From assembly GCF_900215155.1 (NCBI RefSeq), contig NZ_LT907980.1, forward strand, positions 1,674,001 to 1,738,000: DNA of 64,000 bases. Reading direction: 5' to 3'. Both the position numbers and the translations under genes were made by a program. Of the stretch, positions 47,175 to 55,575 are shown piece after piece. The notes below the pieces were generated by a model. The model saw only the letters and a program-made list of their open reading frames with translations. It did no database searches and had not been told where the DNA came from. This stretch comes from Marinobacter sp. LV10R510-11A. GTDB taxonomy: Bacteria > Pseudomonadota > Gammaproteobacteria > Pseudomonadales > Oleiphilaceae. Position 1 is the stretch's first letter. Each line of letters opens with the position of its first letter.

Positions 47175-48062
47175 CTACCCAGAAGCCGACTTAGTGGAGT
47201 TCAGATCTTTCCGCAGTTTTGATACGACAGAAGAATTATCCAGCGAGCCTTCGTCTGCCGCAGCAGGATAAAACTCTTCAACTACCTGGTTCATCTCGTC
47301 CTCGTCATACTCAAACAGCGCATTCTCGAATCCCTTAGCTGCCGCCTTATCCAGCGCAGCCTGGTCAACGCCCTCCTCCTTCATCTGTCTGGCTTTCTCT
47401 CTGGCTTGGGCAACCGCCTCCTGCAATGGCACCCCTTCCTTGATAACCAAATCCACGTAGTAGATCGGCGTCCGATGGCTCTGTGTTGTGCTTTTGCCCC
47501 GTAGCTTCAATTCCAACGGCATATACGCAAGTAGACCGCCAGAGACTGCCTGGTAGTAGCTCAGCCTGGCCGCAAGCGTTCGGATGCTGTTGTAGCCCGT
47601 TGTGCGGAAGATGAACGTGCCCACGTCATCATCATCGCCAACCTTCACATTCAGACGGCCATAGGGCTTACACAGCCCGCCTTTACCAAACTCACACAAG
47701 GTTGGTGAGGGGCATGGCAAAGATTGCACTCCTGACTGCGTCAGACGCCTACACGTGTCGCCATTACCTACACACATAGGTCGACCGCTTTTCCGATCGA
47801 ACATGGTGTACTCAGCCCGCAGGTTAAGATCTGCTTCGTTGAACAGCATGCGCACAGGAATGGTTCGCAGCTTGCCGTTCGGCGCGTCTTTTCGTAGCTC
47901 TTCATCTATGGGGTGGGTAACCCATCCGCTTTTCTCCTGAACCTGGGAGGTAATGGTGAATTGATTATCTTTTTGAGGCAGTCGGATGCCGTTCTTTTCA
48001 ACGACCCGACCAATGCTGATGCGCCCCAACACGGGAGGCGTAATAGCCAAACCTTTGATCAT
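47175..48062 (-). CDS. Four-Cys phage/ICE protein ('hydrolase or metal-binding' type)
   Basis: The ATG at 48062 (MIKGLAITPPVLGRISIGRV) has aggag 7 bases upstream; 295 residues. A Cys cluster (DTCRRL, LPCPSP, TLCEFG, GLCKPYGRL) could bind zinc. The middle (FIFRTTGYNSIRTLAARLSYY) is conserved in proteins I recall beside YqaJ and DUF932 genes on conjugative elements; some resemble phage recombination-directionality factors. The role is not established. It is the last gene of a leftward block with yqaJ, DUF932 and a zinc-ribbon protein. Confidence 0.6.
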   Translation of the reverse strand: MIKGLAITPPVLGRISIGRVVEKNGIRLPQKDNQFTITSQVQEKSGWVTHPIDEELRKDAPNGKLRTIPVRMLFNEADLNLRAEYTMFDRKSGRPMCVGNGDTCRRLTQSGVQSLPCPSPTLCEFGKGGLCKPYGRLNVKVGDDDDVGTFIFRTTGYNSIRTLAARLSYYQAVSGGLLAYMPLELKLRGKSTTQSHRTPIYYVDLVIKEGVPLQEAVAQAREKARQMKEEGVDQAALDKAAAKGFENALFEYDEDEMNQVVEEFYPAAADEGSLDNSSVVSKLRKDLNSTKSASG

Positions 48063-48123
48063 GATGACTCTCCTGAAAAAGAGCCGCGGGGCACTTGTCA
48101 TACCCGCGTGGCCAATGGGGTGT

Positions 48124-49125
48124 TCATGCTTGAATGAGGAACCGTCGGCTTCCCGACTTGGTGATTGGATATTGATCCATAAGCCCTGGCTGATCCTGAA
48201 GCAGCTTCTTCGTATTCAGCCCGACGGAATCTTTGCTTCGTTTCCAGCTAACGCTCCCACTTGGGAAAGTGGCCTTTGAAGCTTCACCCATTTGGCTTTG
48301 GATGCGCTGCTTCAAATGCGACTCGGTGGATTTCAGGGTTTCCATTTCAGAACGAATGGCCAGAAGCTCGTCAAACGCCTGGGACAGATCTTTGCTCTGG
48401 CTGAAATCCAGGGTTTCCCCTTTATCAATTGGGTAGAGGTGGCGCAGCGCTCGATCGGCAGAATCGGTTCCGTCAACTGGTGGCGGTGTATCCGTTTCAA
48501 CGAAGTCCCAGAACTGGCGCTCCAGCTCAATCAGTGCGTCGATGAGCTCTTCATTCCGTTCAATTCGATAGATTTTCAGTTCTTGCCCACACAGCAGCAC
48601 GCAGACATCGGCGGCCTGCTTACCCGTCACAGCCAGCTGATGCTGCACTTGGCACTGGATGTAATCCGGCACGCCCTCTTTCCACAGACGCGTACCAAAC
48701 TCGCCTGCGGTTTTGCATTCCAAGATCTGCACTTCTTCATCGCCTGCTACGGCGTAATCAAGGTTCGCCAGCATCCAGTGCTTATCCGGGTCAGAGTGCT
48801 GCAGTACCGCATTCACTCGGCGTACCTTTCTGCCTGTCTGCTGGCTGTATTGCTCAGCTACGATGGGCTCCAGAACATGACCCCAATACACCGGTGAGCT
48901 GGGGTCGTCTGAATCCGGCTTTGGTAAGCTCGCATCCCGCCCGGTTTTCACCATCCACAGCTCAAGCTGGGATTGATACGGGTTCATGCCAATGGCTGCA
49001 GAGGCATCGCTACTGCCAATGCCCTGCTTGCGCACATTCAGCCATTCGTCACGACTGAGATCTTTGGTGGAGACCAGCCTTAAAGCTGGTCGCTGCTTAT
49101 GAACTACTGTTGCATTCATGCCCAT
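48124..49125 (-). CDS. YqaJ-type viral recombinase exonuclease
   Basis: A 333-residue PD-(D/E)XK exonuclease of the lambda-exonuclease/YqaJ family. The ATG at 49125 is chosen for ggagga upstream. Motifs are WLNVRKQGIGSSDASAAIGM near the N-terminus, NLDYAVAGDEEVQILECKTAG carrying the catalytic D and ExK, and YIQCQVQHQLAVTG. Such enzymes chew DNA ends for single-strand annealing and usually pair with RecT/Bet; none is seen here. The C-terminal third is helical (ETLKSTESHLKQRIQSQMG). Confidence 0.88.
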   Translation of the reverse strand: MGMNATVVHKQRPALRLVSTKDLSRDEWLNVRKQGIGSSDASAAIGMNPYQSQLELWMVKTGRDASLPKPDSDDPSSPVYWGHVLEPIVAEQYSQQTGRKVRRVNAVLQHSDPDKHWMLANLDYAVAGDEEVQILECKTAGEFGTRLWKEGVPDYIQCQVQHQLAVTGKQAADVCVLLCGQELKIYRIERNEELIDALIELERQFWDFVETDTPPPVDGTDSADRALRHLYPIDKGETLDFSQSKDLSQAFDELLAIRSEMETLKSTESHLKQRIQSQMGEASKATFPSGSVSWKRSKDSVGLNTKKLLQDQPGLMDQYPITKSGSRRFLIQA

Positions 49126-49146
49126 GGTAATTCCTCCAGACATAAA

Positions 49147-49183
49147 AAAGCCCCGCAAGAGCACTAGGCTCAAGCGGGGCTTT
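49147..49183. terminator. Stem-loop between the yqaJ and DUF932 genes
   Basis: The arms aaagccccgc and gcggggcttt form a perfect 10-bp stem. It can act in both directions and would partly uncouple DUF932 from the downstream yqaJ gene. Confidence 0.75.
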
Positions 49184-49210
49184 ATGACGTTTTAGTTTTA
49201 TTAAAGGGTG

Positions 49211-50173
49211 TTAAACCACAAGGGACATGGCCTGTTCTAGCGCACGGTTTTTGACGGCAGCGCCGGTTCCGAACCAAGCCGAGTCCACGCGATGATCAAT
49301 CGTCTTAGCTCTGCGGTGGTGATCAATGAATTCGGTTATTGAATTGACTAAGCCATAGGCTGTGCCATCGGATGACGCCAAGGCTGCGCCCATACCCTCG
49401 CCCTCATAAAGTGCAAGCGCTTTTGCCATGGCTCGTTCATTGGTTTTGCCAACGCCCTCCTTCACATCTTCCGTAAACACTTTCAAGAAGTAATTTCTGG
49501 CCTCGGTGGCTTTTACCTTGCGCTCACTCAGAGTCTTGAGGCGGTACATGAAGTCGTCCCAGGCCGACACCGATATGCCCAACTGCTTCTTCACCAAGTT
49601 CGCATCGAAAGCTGTGTTGTGCTTCACCTTGACCGCGTTGGCCGTGGCACCCTTCAAGGCAACAGCGAGTGTGTTGTTACAGACCACGCGGATACTGGTG
49701 AACTGTGCGGTGGTTGCCATGGTGCCGTCACAGGCGGTAGCCAATAGCACGTAGGCGTTCGTTTGATCGTTGCCCTTGAGCATGCCGGATTGACCGGTAC
49801 GGGCAAGGGCCCACATTTTGCGACCGCCCTTCAATACACCGGCGGTATCCAGCTCAAAGCCCGATACCTCAGTCAGGTCCCGATAGAACTCCAGTATTTC
49901 TTCTGGCTGAACCACTTTGAACCGATTACCCACGACCGAAAGCGGAGCTTTGGTATCCGAGCGGTAAAGCACCTTACTGTCCGGATACGCCAGGATTTCC
50001 CCAAGGTGGCCGGAGCTATTGGTAACGAACCGCACGGGACTTTCTTCAATCTGCCAATCCAGACCGGCCTGCTTCGCCCAAACGTCCAGAGGCTGATTTG
50101 ATGTGAGTTGATTCCCCAGGCCATGCCAAGGGGTTTGGCCAACATAGGCCATTTGCTCGATGAGATGAGCCAT
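49211..50173 (-). CDS. DUF932 phage/plasmid-like protein
   Basis: A 320-residue protein of the DUF932 family, found on plasmids, phages and integrative elements near recombination genes. Signatures are TPWHGLGNQL, VLYRSDTKAPLSVVGNRFKVVQ, RKMWALARTG, and IRVVCNNTLAVA. A good ribosome site (aaggag) precedes the ATG. The molecular function is unknown. It is first of the large genes of the leftward block, after the zinc-ribbon gene. Confidence 0.88.
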   Translation of the reverse strand: MAHLIEQMAYVGQTPWHGLGNQLTSNQPLDVWAKQAGLDWQIEESPVRFVTNSSGHLGEILAYPDSKVLYRSDTKAPLSVVGNRFKVVQPEEILEFYRDLTEVSGFELDTAGVLKGGRKMWALARTGQSGMLKGNDQTNAYVLLATACDGTMATTAQFTSIRVVCNNTLAVALKGATANAVKVKHNTAFDANLVKKQLGISVSAWDDFMYRLKTLSERKVKATEARNYFLKVFTEDVKEGVGKTNERAMAKALALYEGEGMGAALASSDGTAYGLVNSITEFIDHHRRAKTIDHRVDSAWFGTGAAVKNRALEQAMSLVV

Positions 50174-50203
50174 GGTTGTTCTCCTTAGAAAATGCGGGGG
50201 GAA

Positions 50204-50554
50204 TTAACGGATGTCGTTCTCAGAGCCGGAATCGGCACTGAAAGAATAACCACACTCTAGGCAGTGGTAATTGTCGAGGACACGGTCGTCCAGGACATCG
50301 CCCAGAATCACGCCAGCAGATGCACCGGTTGCGCCGCCCAGAAGCGCACCGATTAAAGCGCCACTGATGCCGCCGACTGCTGCGCCAACAGGACCAGCCA
50401 CTATTCCCAAAGCCGCACCCGCCTGAGCGCCAGCCGTGGCAGCGGCATACCCGCCATAGGTCCCAGCAGACGCGCCGATGACACCGGCCGTTTTCTTACC
50501 GTAGTTGTACTTGCCGATCCGGACAGACTGGCAGTTGGGGCATTGTTCAGGCAT
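50204..50554 (-). CDS. Glycine-zipper membrane protein with split zinc ribbon
   Basis: A 116-residue protein. CxxC pairs lie at both ends (C5/C8 in EQCPNCQ and C98/C101 in YHCLECGY), flanking about 70 residues of Gly/Ala-rich glycine-zipper sequence (GAALGIVAGPVGAAVGG) that could span or insert into a membrane. The two halves could close into one zinc ribbon if both termini lie on the same side. agaggt precedes the ATG. It lies 30 bp before DUF932 in the same direction. Confidence 0.6.
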   Translation of the reverse strand: MPEQCPNCQSVRIGKYNYGKKTAGVIGASAGTYGGYAAATAGAQAGAALGIVAGPVGAAVGGISGALIGALLGGATGASAGVILGDVLDDRVLDNYHCLECGYSFSADSGSENDIR

Positions 50555-50698
50555 TGGATTGACCTCTGTGAATTACTGGGCAAGGCACTGGTTGTGCCGG
50601 ACTTCACAGGAGTGATATAGGTTTGAAATAATTTCGGATAGACGCGGCTCTGGCATTAATTACCACGCGTTTTCACGACTGCTCAAATACTTGTTAGT

Positions 50699-51011
50699 GG
50701 CAAGCCCCGATATCCTAGACACCTCACAACTTCATGAAATGCTGCGTCTCGAACACAGCTCGGTTTTGATAGTCCGCGTGTTTGGACCTATCGTTAAAGA
50801 TCCCCAGCCCCATCACAGGCACATCGTCGCCTGCTGCCAACAACGTCGACGTCCTTCCAGTCACTACCGGTGAATTTCCCACAGGGCGCGCAAGGTCAGT
50901 AAGCACAACATACTTGTCCATTTTTTTTACACTTAACTGTCTTCACTAAATCGAACTTTTTATAGGTAGTCGAAATAAATAAATTTTTAGCAGTATGGCA
51001 TGGTATTTGTA
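50699..51011. repeat. Diverged repeat A with an IS3-type end
   Basis: About 310 bp resembling 54223-54545. It starts with ggcaagcccc, followed by an IS3-like end, and on the minus strand the short frame FETQHFMKL resembles the last residues of the orfB at 55576. Further shared blocks include ggttttgatag and tttacacttaactgtcttc. The rest of the gap 50555-51284 holds no gene I can support. Confidence 0.6.
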
Positions 51012-52428
51012 TATTTTTTAAGTGGTAAGACAAAACCAATATTCAGGCCTTGTCGTGGCCTCAATCAGCCTCTCGTTCGTGGGTCTTTTAGAACAAGAAT
51101 AGCGGTCAGTGTATGTCGTCTTTGTTGTTCAACAATGTTGCCGCTCTGTCCGATGATTTTATCAACGATCAACTCAGGTCCTGATCTCACCAAATTAATA
51201 ATATGCTCTCTGATCTGAGATCTGGGTGTTAAACACGGAAAAATCTAGCCCCAGGCTAAGAGGCTAAGAAGTTGGAGATATCTCATGGAAAAATCGTACA
51301 GGCATACTTTTAATAGAGTTCTTTGGATCCCTCTGTTTGCCGCCCTTTTATTGGTTGGGTGTGGAGGCGGCGACAGTAGCAGCCCGGACGATACTGGTGA
51401 CTCGGCCGATTCGAATGACAGCTCACCCCAATCAGTCGGATATCTTGTGGATTCCGCCGTGGGCAATCTGACCTTTTCCGCCAATGGGATCGACGGCGAG
51501 ACCGATGCGGCAGGTCGATTTGGGTTCAATGTAGGCGAGCCAGTGACCTTCAGGCTTGCAGGCCTTGATCTTGGAACCGTGACATTGAGTGGGACCAACA
51601 CCATCATCACACCGGCTGAATTGCGTGGCGAGACTCGCGGTTCCGAGCCGTATGGGCGGAGCACAAGAAATCTGCTCAGGCTGCTACAGACACTGGACCG
51701 GGACGGCAATCCCGAAAACGGTATTGACTTGCCCAGCCCGACAGAGCTTGAAAATAACGGGCTGGCAGATGTCCTCGCAGGCCAGCAATTGGATGACCCC
51801 AATTTTGATACTCAGATTGCGTCTGCACTCGTAGAATTGAACGAGTCGTTTAATACAGCTACCGCTCTGGTCGATGAAGAATCCGCTCTTGCCCATTTCG
51901 ATCTGACTCTGGAAGGTCTGCAACTGCCAGGGAACATCCTCACACTCAGTGACGGTACGATTTCCCAATGGGATGTCTACACCCAGAATTTTGGCGAATA
52001 CGCTGGTCGACTTACTTTAAATGACAGCGTCAGCGGTACTTATGAGGAGTGGAATCAATGCAGCGACGAGGGTGATGACAGAGGCTGGATCGGCACTCGT
52101 GCTCGCGCCGAGGACCTTTGCAGCAGTCAGAATGCTTCCGATATTACCTGGCAGGTCGATGGCCGGACATTCAGCTTCACTAACGGTGCAATCCGGGATA
52201 CCTGCACGATTCTTTCAGGCGACCGTAACCGGTTTACCGCAAGCTGTAACATTGACCTTGGAGCTGACCGCCAGATTGAGGTGCAGTACTTCGTCCGAAC
52301 CGGCGTTGATCGCTTCAACGATCAGCTGGTCACTGGCGAATTTACGGAATTCTCTGGTGGCACCCACTTAACCGGCGAGAACAGCTTTTTGACTCTGGAG
52401 GCAGATAAAACGGGTGGCTATGAGATTT

Positions 52429-53479
52429 CTTGATTAGCAACGACCGTCAGCCCGGCTTTTCTTTATGGCGGCGAGCGCTATACTGTATATACGTATAGCT
52501 TCTCGATGGAGGATGACGCCATGGCCATGAACCCCATCCAGTTCCAGCCCGGCCTGTCGATGCCCGAGTTTTTCGAGCGCTATGGGACCGAAGCGCAGTG
52601 TGCGGCGGCGTTAGAGCAGACGCGCTGGCCGAACGGCTTTCGCTGCCCGCGCTGCGAGGGCACGGCCTATTCTCGGGTGCGTCGGCGGCACCATACGCTG
52701 TACCAGTGCTGCGCCTGTCGCCACCAGACCTCGCTGATCGCCGGTACCCTGATGCAGGGCACCAAGCTGCCGTTGGCCACCTGGTTCCTGGCGATCCACC
52801 TCATCAGCCAGGCCAAGACCGGGCTGTCGTCGCTGGCCCTCAAGCGTGACCTCGGGGTGAGCTACCCGACGGCCTGGCTCATCCACCACAAGGTGATGGA
52901 GGCGATGGTGGAGCGCGAGGCGCGCTACGTCCTCGATGGTCAAGTGCAAATCGACGATGCCTACCTGGGCGGCGAGCGCAGCGGCGGCAAGGCCGGACGC
53001 GGATCGGAGAACAAGGTACCGTTCGTGGCCGCCGTCTCGCTCAACGAGGCGGGCCGTCCGCGGTACGTCAGGCTCACCCCCGTCGCGGCCTTCAGCCGTG
53101 AGGCGATCGCCGAGTGGGCCAAGACGACGCTGCGGCCTGGCAGCACGGTATACTCCGACGGTCTGGCCTGCTTCGGTGCCGTCACCAGCGCAGACTGTAC
53201 GCATCAGCCCACCGTGGTGGCGGGGCGCAAACCCCGGGACGTGCCCGAGTTCCATTGGATCAATACCGTGCTTGGCAATCTCAAGACCAGCCTGTCGGGG
53301 ACGTACCATGCCTTCGGCTTCCAGAAGTATGCGGCGCGCTACCTTGCCGCGTTCAGCTATCGATTCAACCGCCGCTTTGATCTCAGGGCGCTGCCGACAC
53401 GGCTGCTCATCGCGGCCGTGCGCTGCGCGCCACGGCCTCAGCGGGTCATTCGGTCGGCTGAGCTTCATTGCTAATCAGG
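52429..53479 (+). mobile_element. IS1595-family insertion sequence
   Basis: The element is 1051 bp with terminal inverted repeats (cttgattagcaa and, inverted, cctgattagcaa, with tcagcc further in). An 8-bp direct duplication tgagattt flanks it (52421-52428 and 53480-53487), as the family generates. The GC content is visibly higher than in the surrounding island. Both ends and the transposase look intact, so it is probably active or recently so. Confidence 0.93.
52521..53474 (+). CDS. IS1595-family transposase
   Basis: A 317-residue DDE-type transposase. The ATG at 52521 (MAMNPIQFQPGLSMPEF) has ggagg 8 bases upstream; an in-frame ATG at 52506 is less likely. An N-terminal zinc ribbon (RCPRCEG, QCCACRHQ) precedes the catalytic domain with VQIDDAYLGGE, VYSDGLACF and HWINTVLGNLK, the DDN layout of this family. 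It fills nearly all of its insertion sequence. Confidence 0.92.
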   Translation: MAMNPIQFQPGLSMPEFFERYGTEAQCAAALEQTRWPNGFRCPRCEGTAYSRVRRRHHTLYQCCACRHQTSLIAGTLMQGTKLPLATWFLAIHLISQAKTGLSSLALKRDLGVSYPTAWLIHHKVMEAMVEREARYVLDGQVQIDDAYLGGERSGGKAGRGSENKVPFVAAVSLNEAGRPRYVRLTPVAAFSREAIAEWAKTTLRPGSTVYSDGLACFGAVTSADCTHQPTVVAGRKPRDVPEFHWINTVLGNLKTSLSGTYHAFGFQKYAARYLAAFSYRFNRRFDLRALPTRLLIAAVRCAPRPQRVIRSAELHC

Positions 53480-53948
53480 TGAGATTTTGAGCGATCCTGT
53501 AGAGACCGGAAGTTTTACATGGTCACTTGGCAGCAATGCCGGTGAGCTGCTGTTGAATATAGACGGTGAGAGTGGGCCCGTTGGTGGGCTAGAATTCCTG
53601 GGTTATTACGCTGGCACTTTTCACACCCGCGACACGGAGGAAAAAGTCATGGTTCCGGGTTATCGCTCCGTGCAAAGAATTCGTGACGGGGAAGCGATCA
53701 GTGTTCTCCGCTATCGGCTTCCTGAAGGCACGCCACTTTGGGAGAACGACGCAAGTCCTGCCGCCAACGCCCGTTCTGATGCAAGCAGATCTGATACCGG
53801 CGAGTTGTTCTTCGACGACGGGGGGCAAACTTATGCCTGCCGCATCATGCACAGCATAACGCCGGTCAAGGGCGGTCCAGTTTTGTGGGTGGACTGCACA
53901 CGTTCAGACGGAAGTGGCACGCGGTCTTTTGAGCTATGGAAGCTGTAA

Positions 53949-54704
53949 TCTTGAATTAACATGGCTAGGGCGCAGATTTCCCAAGCCGACCAATTTGCGC
54001 CAGCCCTACAATCATCTCTTGGTCCGTCAGCCCGTTTAAAGCGCCAGTGATCTCGCCAAAAATAGCACTTGTGTCATTACCGCCTTACGCAAGGTCTAGC
54101 GGATTGGAGCCAGTATCAGCATTCACACTATTACTTGAGGCTTGCCGTTGCATGCAAACCTCAAGGGAGTGTTTGTGAATCGAATGAGCGTCTATACCCC
54201 ATGAACGTCGGGAATTTTTACTGGCAAGCCCCAGATGTTCTAAACGTCTGATAGCTTCGAAAAATAATGCGTTTCGAATAGAACCGGTTTTGATAGTTCC
54301 GAATGTTTAGCCTGTCATTCTCGATCTCGGACCTCATTGAAGGCAGATCATCGCCTGCAGCCGAAAACGTTGACGTTCTTCCATTCACCACGGGTCACCA
54401 CGGGTCACCACGGGCCAATTTCCCGCAGGGCCAGTAAGAACAACATATATGTCAGTATTTTTTACACTTAACTGTCTTCGCCAAGCCGATTTTTTTATAG
54501 GTCACCGAAATAAAACAGTTTGTGTAACATGGCAGAATATTTGCTTCTTTTATACACGTTAAGGAATAACCACTTAGACCGATTTATGTGGAATTGATTG
54601 ATGATGTGCGGTTCGAGGCTGCCATGGATCATCCATGACTTGTCCCGAATTCCCAGCGAGTTAATAAGGTTATTATACAACATATTGAATTCAGAGGGGG
54701 TTTT
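53949..54704. other. Non-coding stretch between the interrupted lipoprotein and PEP-CTERM genes
   Basis: No gene is supported here. It contains repeat B, and within it three tandem copies of tcaccacggg at about 54385-54414. Short open frames lack ribosome sites and family features. Confidence 0.5.
54223..54545. repeat. Diverged repeat B with an IS3-type end
   Basis: About 320 bp similar to repeat A at 50699. It shares ggcaagcccc, an IS3-like end (gtctgatagcttc), ggttttgatag, gcagatcatcgcctgc-like sequence, and the tract tttacacttaactgtcttc. Relative to A it carries a small tandem expansion of a 10-bp unit. Confidence 0.6.
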
Positions 54705-55346
54705 ATGAGAAAGGTTATTTTAGTGCCGAAACTGATGATTGCACTCTTGTTGCTCACAGGGTTCGGATCGGTCACGGCTGATCCTATACTGGAGTTTAAT
54801 GACGGCATCCTCGTGGGAGCCAAAAGCGTTACAGTTGGTACCAGTCTATATGATGTTGCTTTTGAAAACGGATCTTGTGATTCCGTCTTTAGTGGCTGCG
54901 ACCCTTCTACGTTTGTCTTTTCTGATTATGCAGCGGCTGAGCTTGCGTCTAATGCCTTACTTGATCAGGTCTTTCTCGATGTAGCGGGCGGTCTCGCCTA
55001 CGATTCCGATCCTCAATTGACGTTCGGGTGCACTGGAGGTGCTCCGGGTGTCTGCATCGTTAACACGCCGTATTCATTTTTCACTTCCGACAACGGTATT
55101 CCGGCTGCTAACGTAGCTGTCGCGGGAAACGTAGATTCGTCCAACCTCCGAGGCGACATAGTTTATAGCGCTGCGCTGGCCGCGGCCACTAGTCTTAGTA
55201 GTATCGGCTGGCAGAACCATGTTTACGCACTTTGGTCCGCCCCCGTTGCTACTGTCCCGGAACCCGGATCACTTGCATTGTTAGGCTTGGGCCTCGCCGG
55301 GTTGGGTTTGTCTCGTCGCCGCAAGGTACAAGCATTAAAGGCTTAG
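54705..55346 (+). CDS. Secreted PEP-CTERM sorting-domain protein
   Basis: A 213-residue exported protein. It has an N-terminal signal peptide (LMIALLLLTGFGSVTA), a beta-rich middle with Cys pairs (ENGSCDSVFSGCDP, FGCTGGAPGVC), and a C-terminal PEP-CTERM signal VPEPGSLALLGLGLAGLG followed by SRRRK. Proteins of this type are processed by an exosortase and attached to exopolysaccharide or the cell surface. No exosortase is in the window. agaggggg precedes the ATG and a terminator follows. Confidence 0.85.
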   Translation: MRKVILVPKLMIALLLLTGFGSVTADPILEFNDGILVGAKSVTVGTSLYDVAFENGSCDSVFSGCDPSTFVFSDYAAAELASNALLDQVFLDVAGGLAYDSDPQLTFGCTGGAPGVCIVNTPYSFFTSDNGIPAANVAVAGNVDSSNLRGDIVYSAALAAATSLSSIGWQNHVYALWSAPVATVPEPGSLALLGLGLAGLGLSRRRKVQALKA

Positions 55347-55406
55347 TTAGCCCTTCTTTCAACGCGGCAAACACCCATCTCCACCAATGCCTTACGTAGT
55401 CACCAA

Positions 55407-55439
55407 GAACCGCCTCCAGATCAGGGGCGGTTTTCTTTT
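55407..55439 (+). terminator. Rho-independent terminator after the PEP-CTERM gene
   Basis: The arms aaccgcc (55408-55414) and ggcggtt (55426-55432) are followed by ttcttttg, a good T-rich tail. Confidence 0.8.
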
Positions 55440-55575
55440 GATCACAAAGCCGATGCAGTCGAACAGAGAAATTCTCCAGAGTCTTTATTGCCAACTTAAG
55501 CCACTGGGGCTGAACTGAACCCCCCAGGAAATCAGTGCCTTTTGCTATTCTACCGATTGGCAGGGCCTTAAGATT

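Larger units (their letters stand above)
51285..53948 (+). pseudogene. Lipoprotein gene interrupted by an IS1595-family element
   Basis: The 5' part (51285-52428) encodes a lipoprotein with lipobox LLVGC (Cys26) and an acidic Ser/Asp-rich linker. Its mature part resembles carboxypeptidase-regulatory-like proteins (VGYLVDSAVGNLTFSANGID, GRFGFNVGEPVTF). The IS adds a stop at once (EIS-stop). Removing the IS and one 8-bp duplication joins GGYEI to LSDPVETGSFTW in frame, and the reading continues to 53948 without other lesions, so the gene was intact until a recent insertion. The restored protein would be about 535 residues. Function unknown. Confidence 0.85.

Noticed and set aside
52611..53468. 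Long minus-strand frame within the IS1595 transposase gene
   Set aside because: It is an antisense frame produced by high GC; the plus strand encodes a clear transposase.
54069..54251. 60-residue frame upstream of the PEP-CTERM gene
   Set aside because: No ribosome site, and it runs into repeat B; no family features.
54385..54414. Three tandem 10-bp units as a possible CRISPR or iteron array
   Set aside because: The units are directly contiguous with no spacers, too few and too short; this is a simple tandem expansion inside repeat B.
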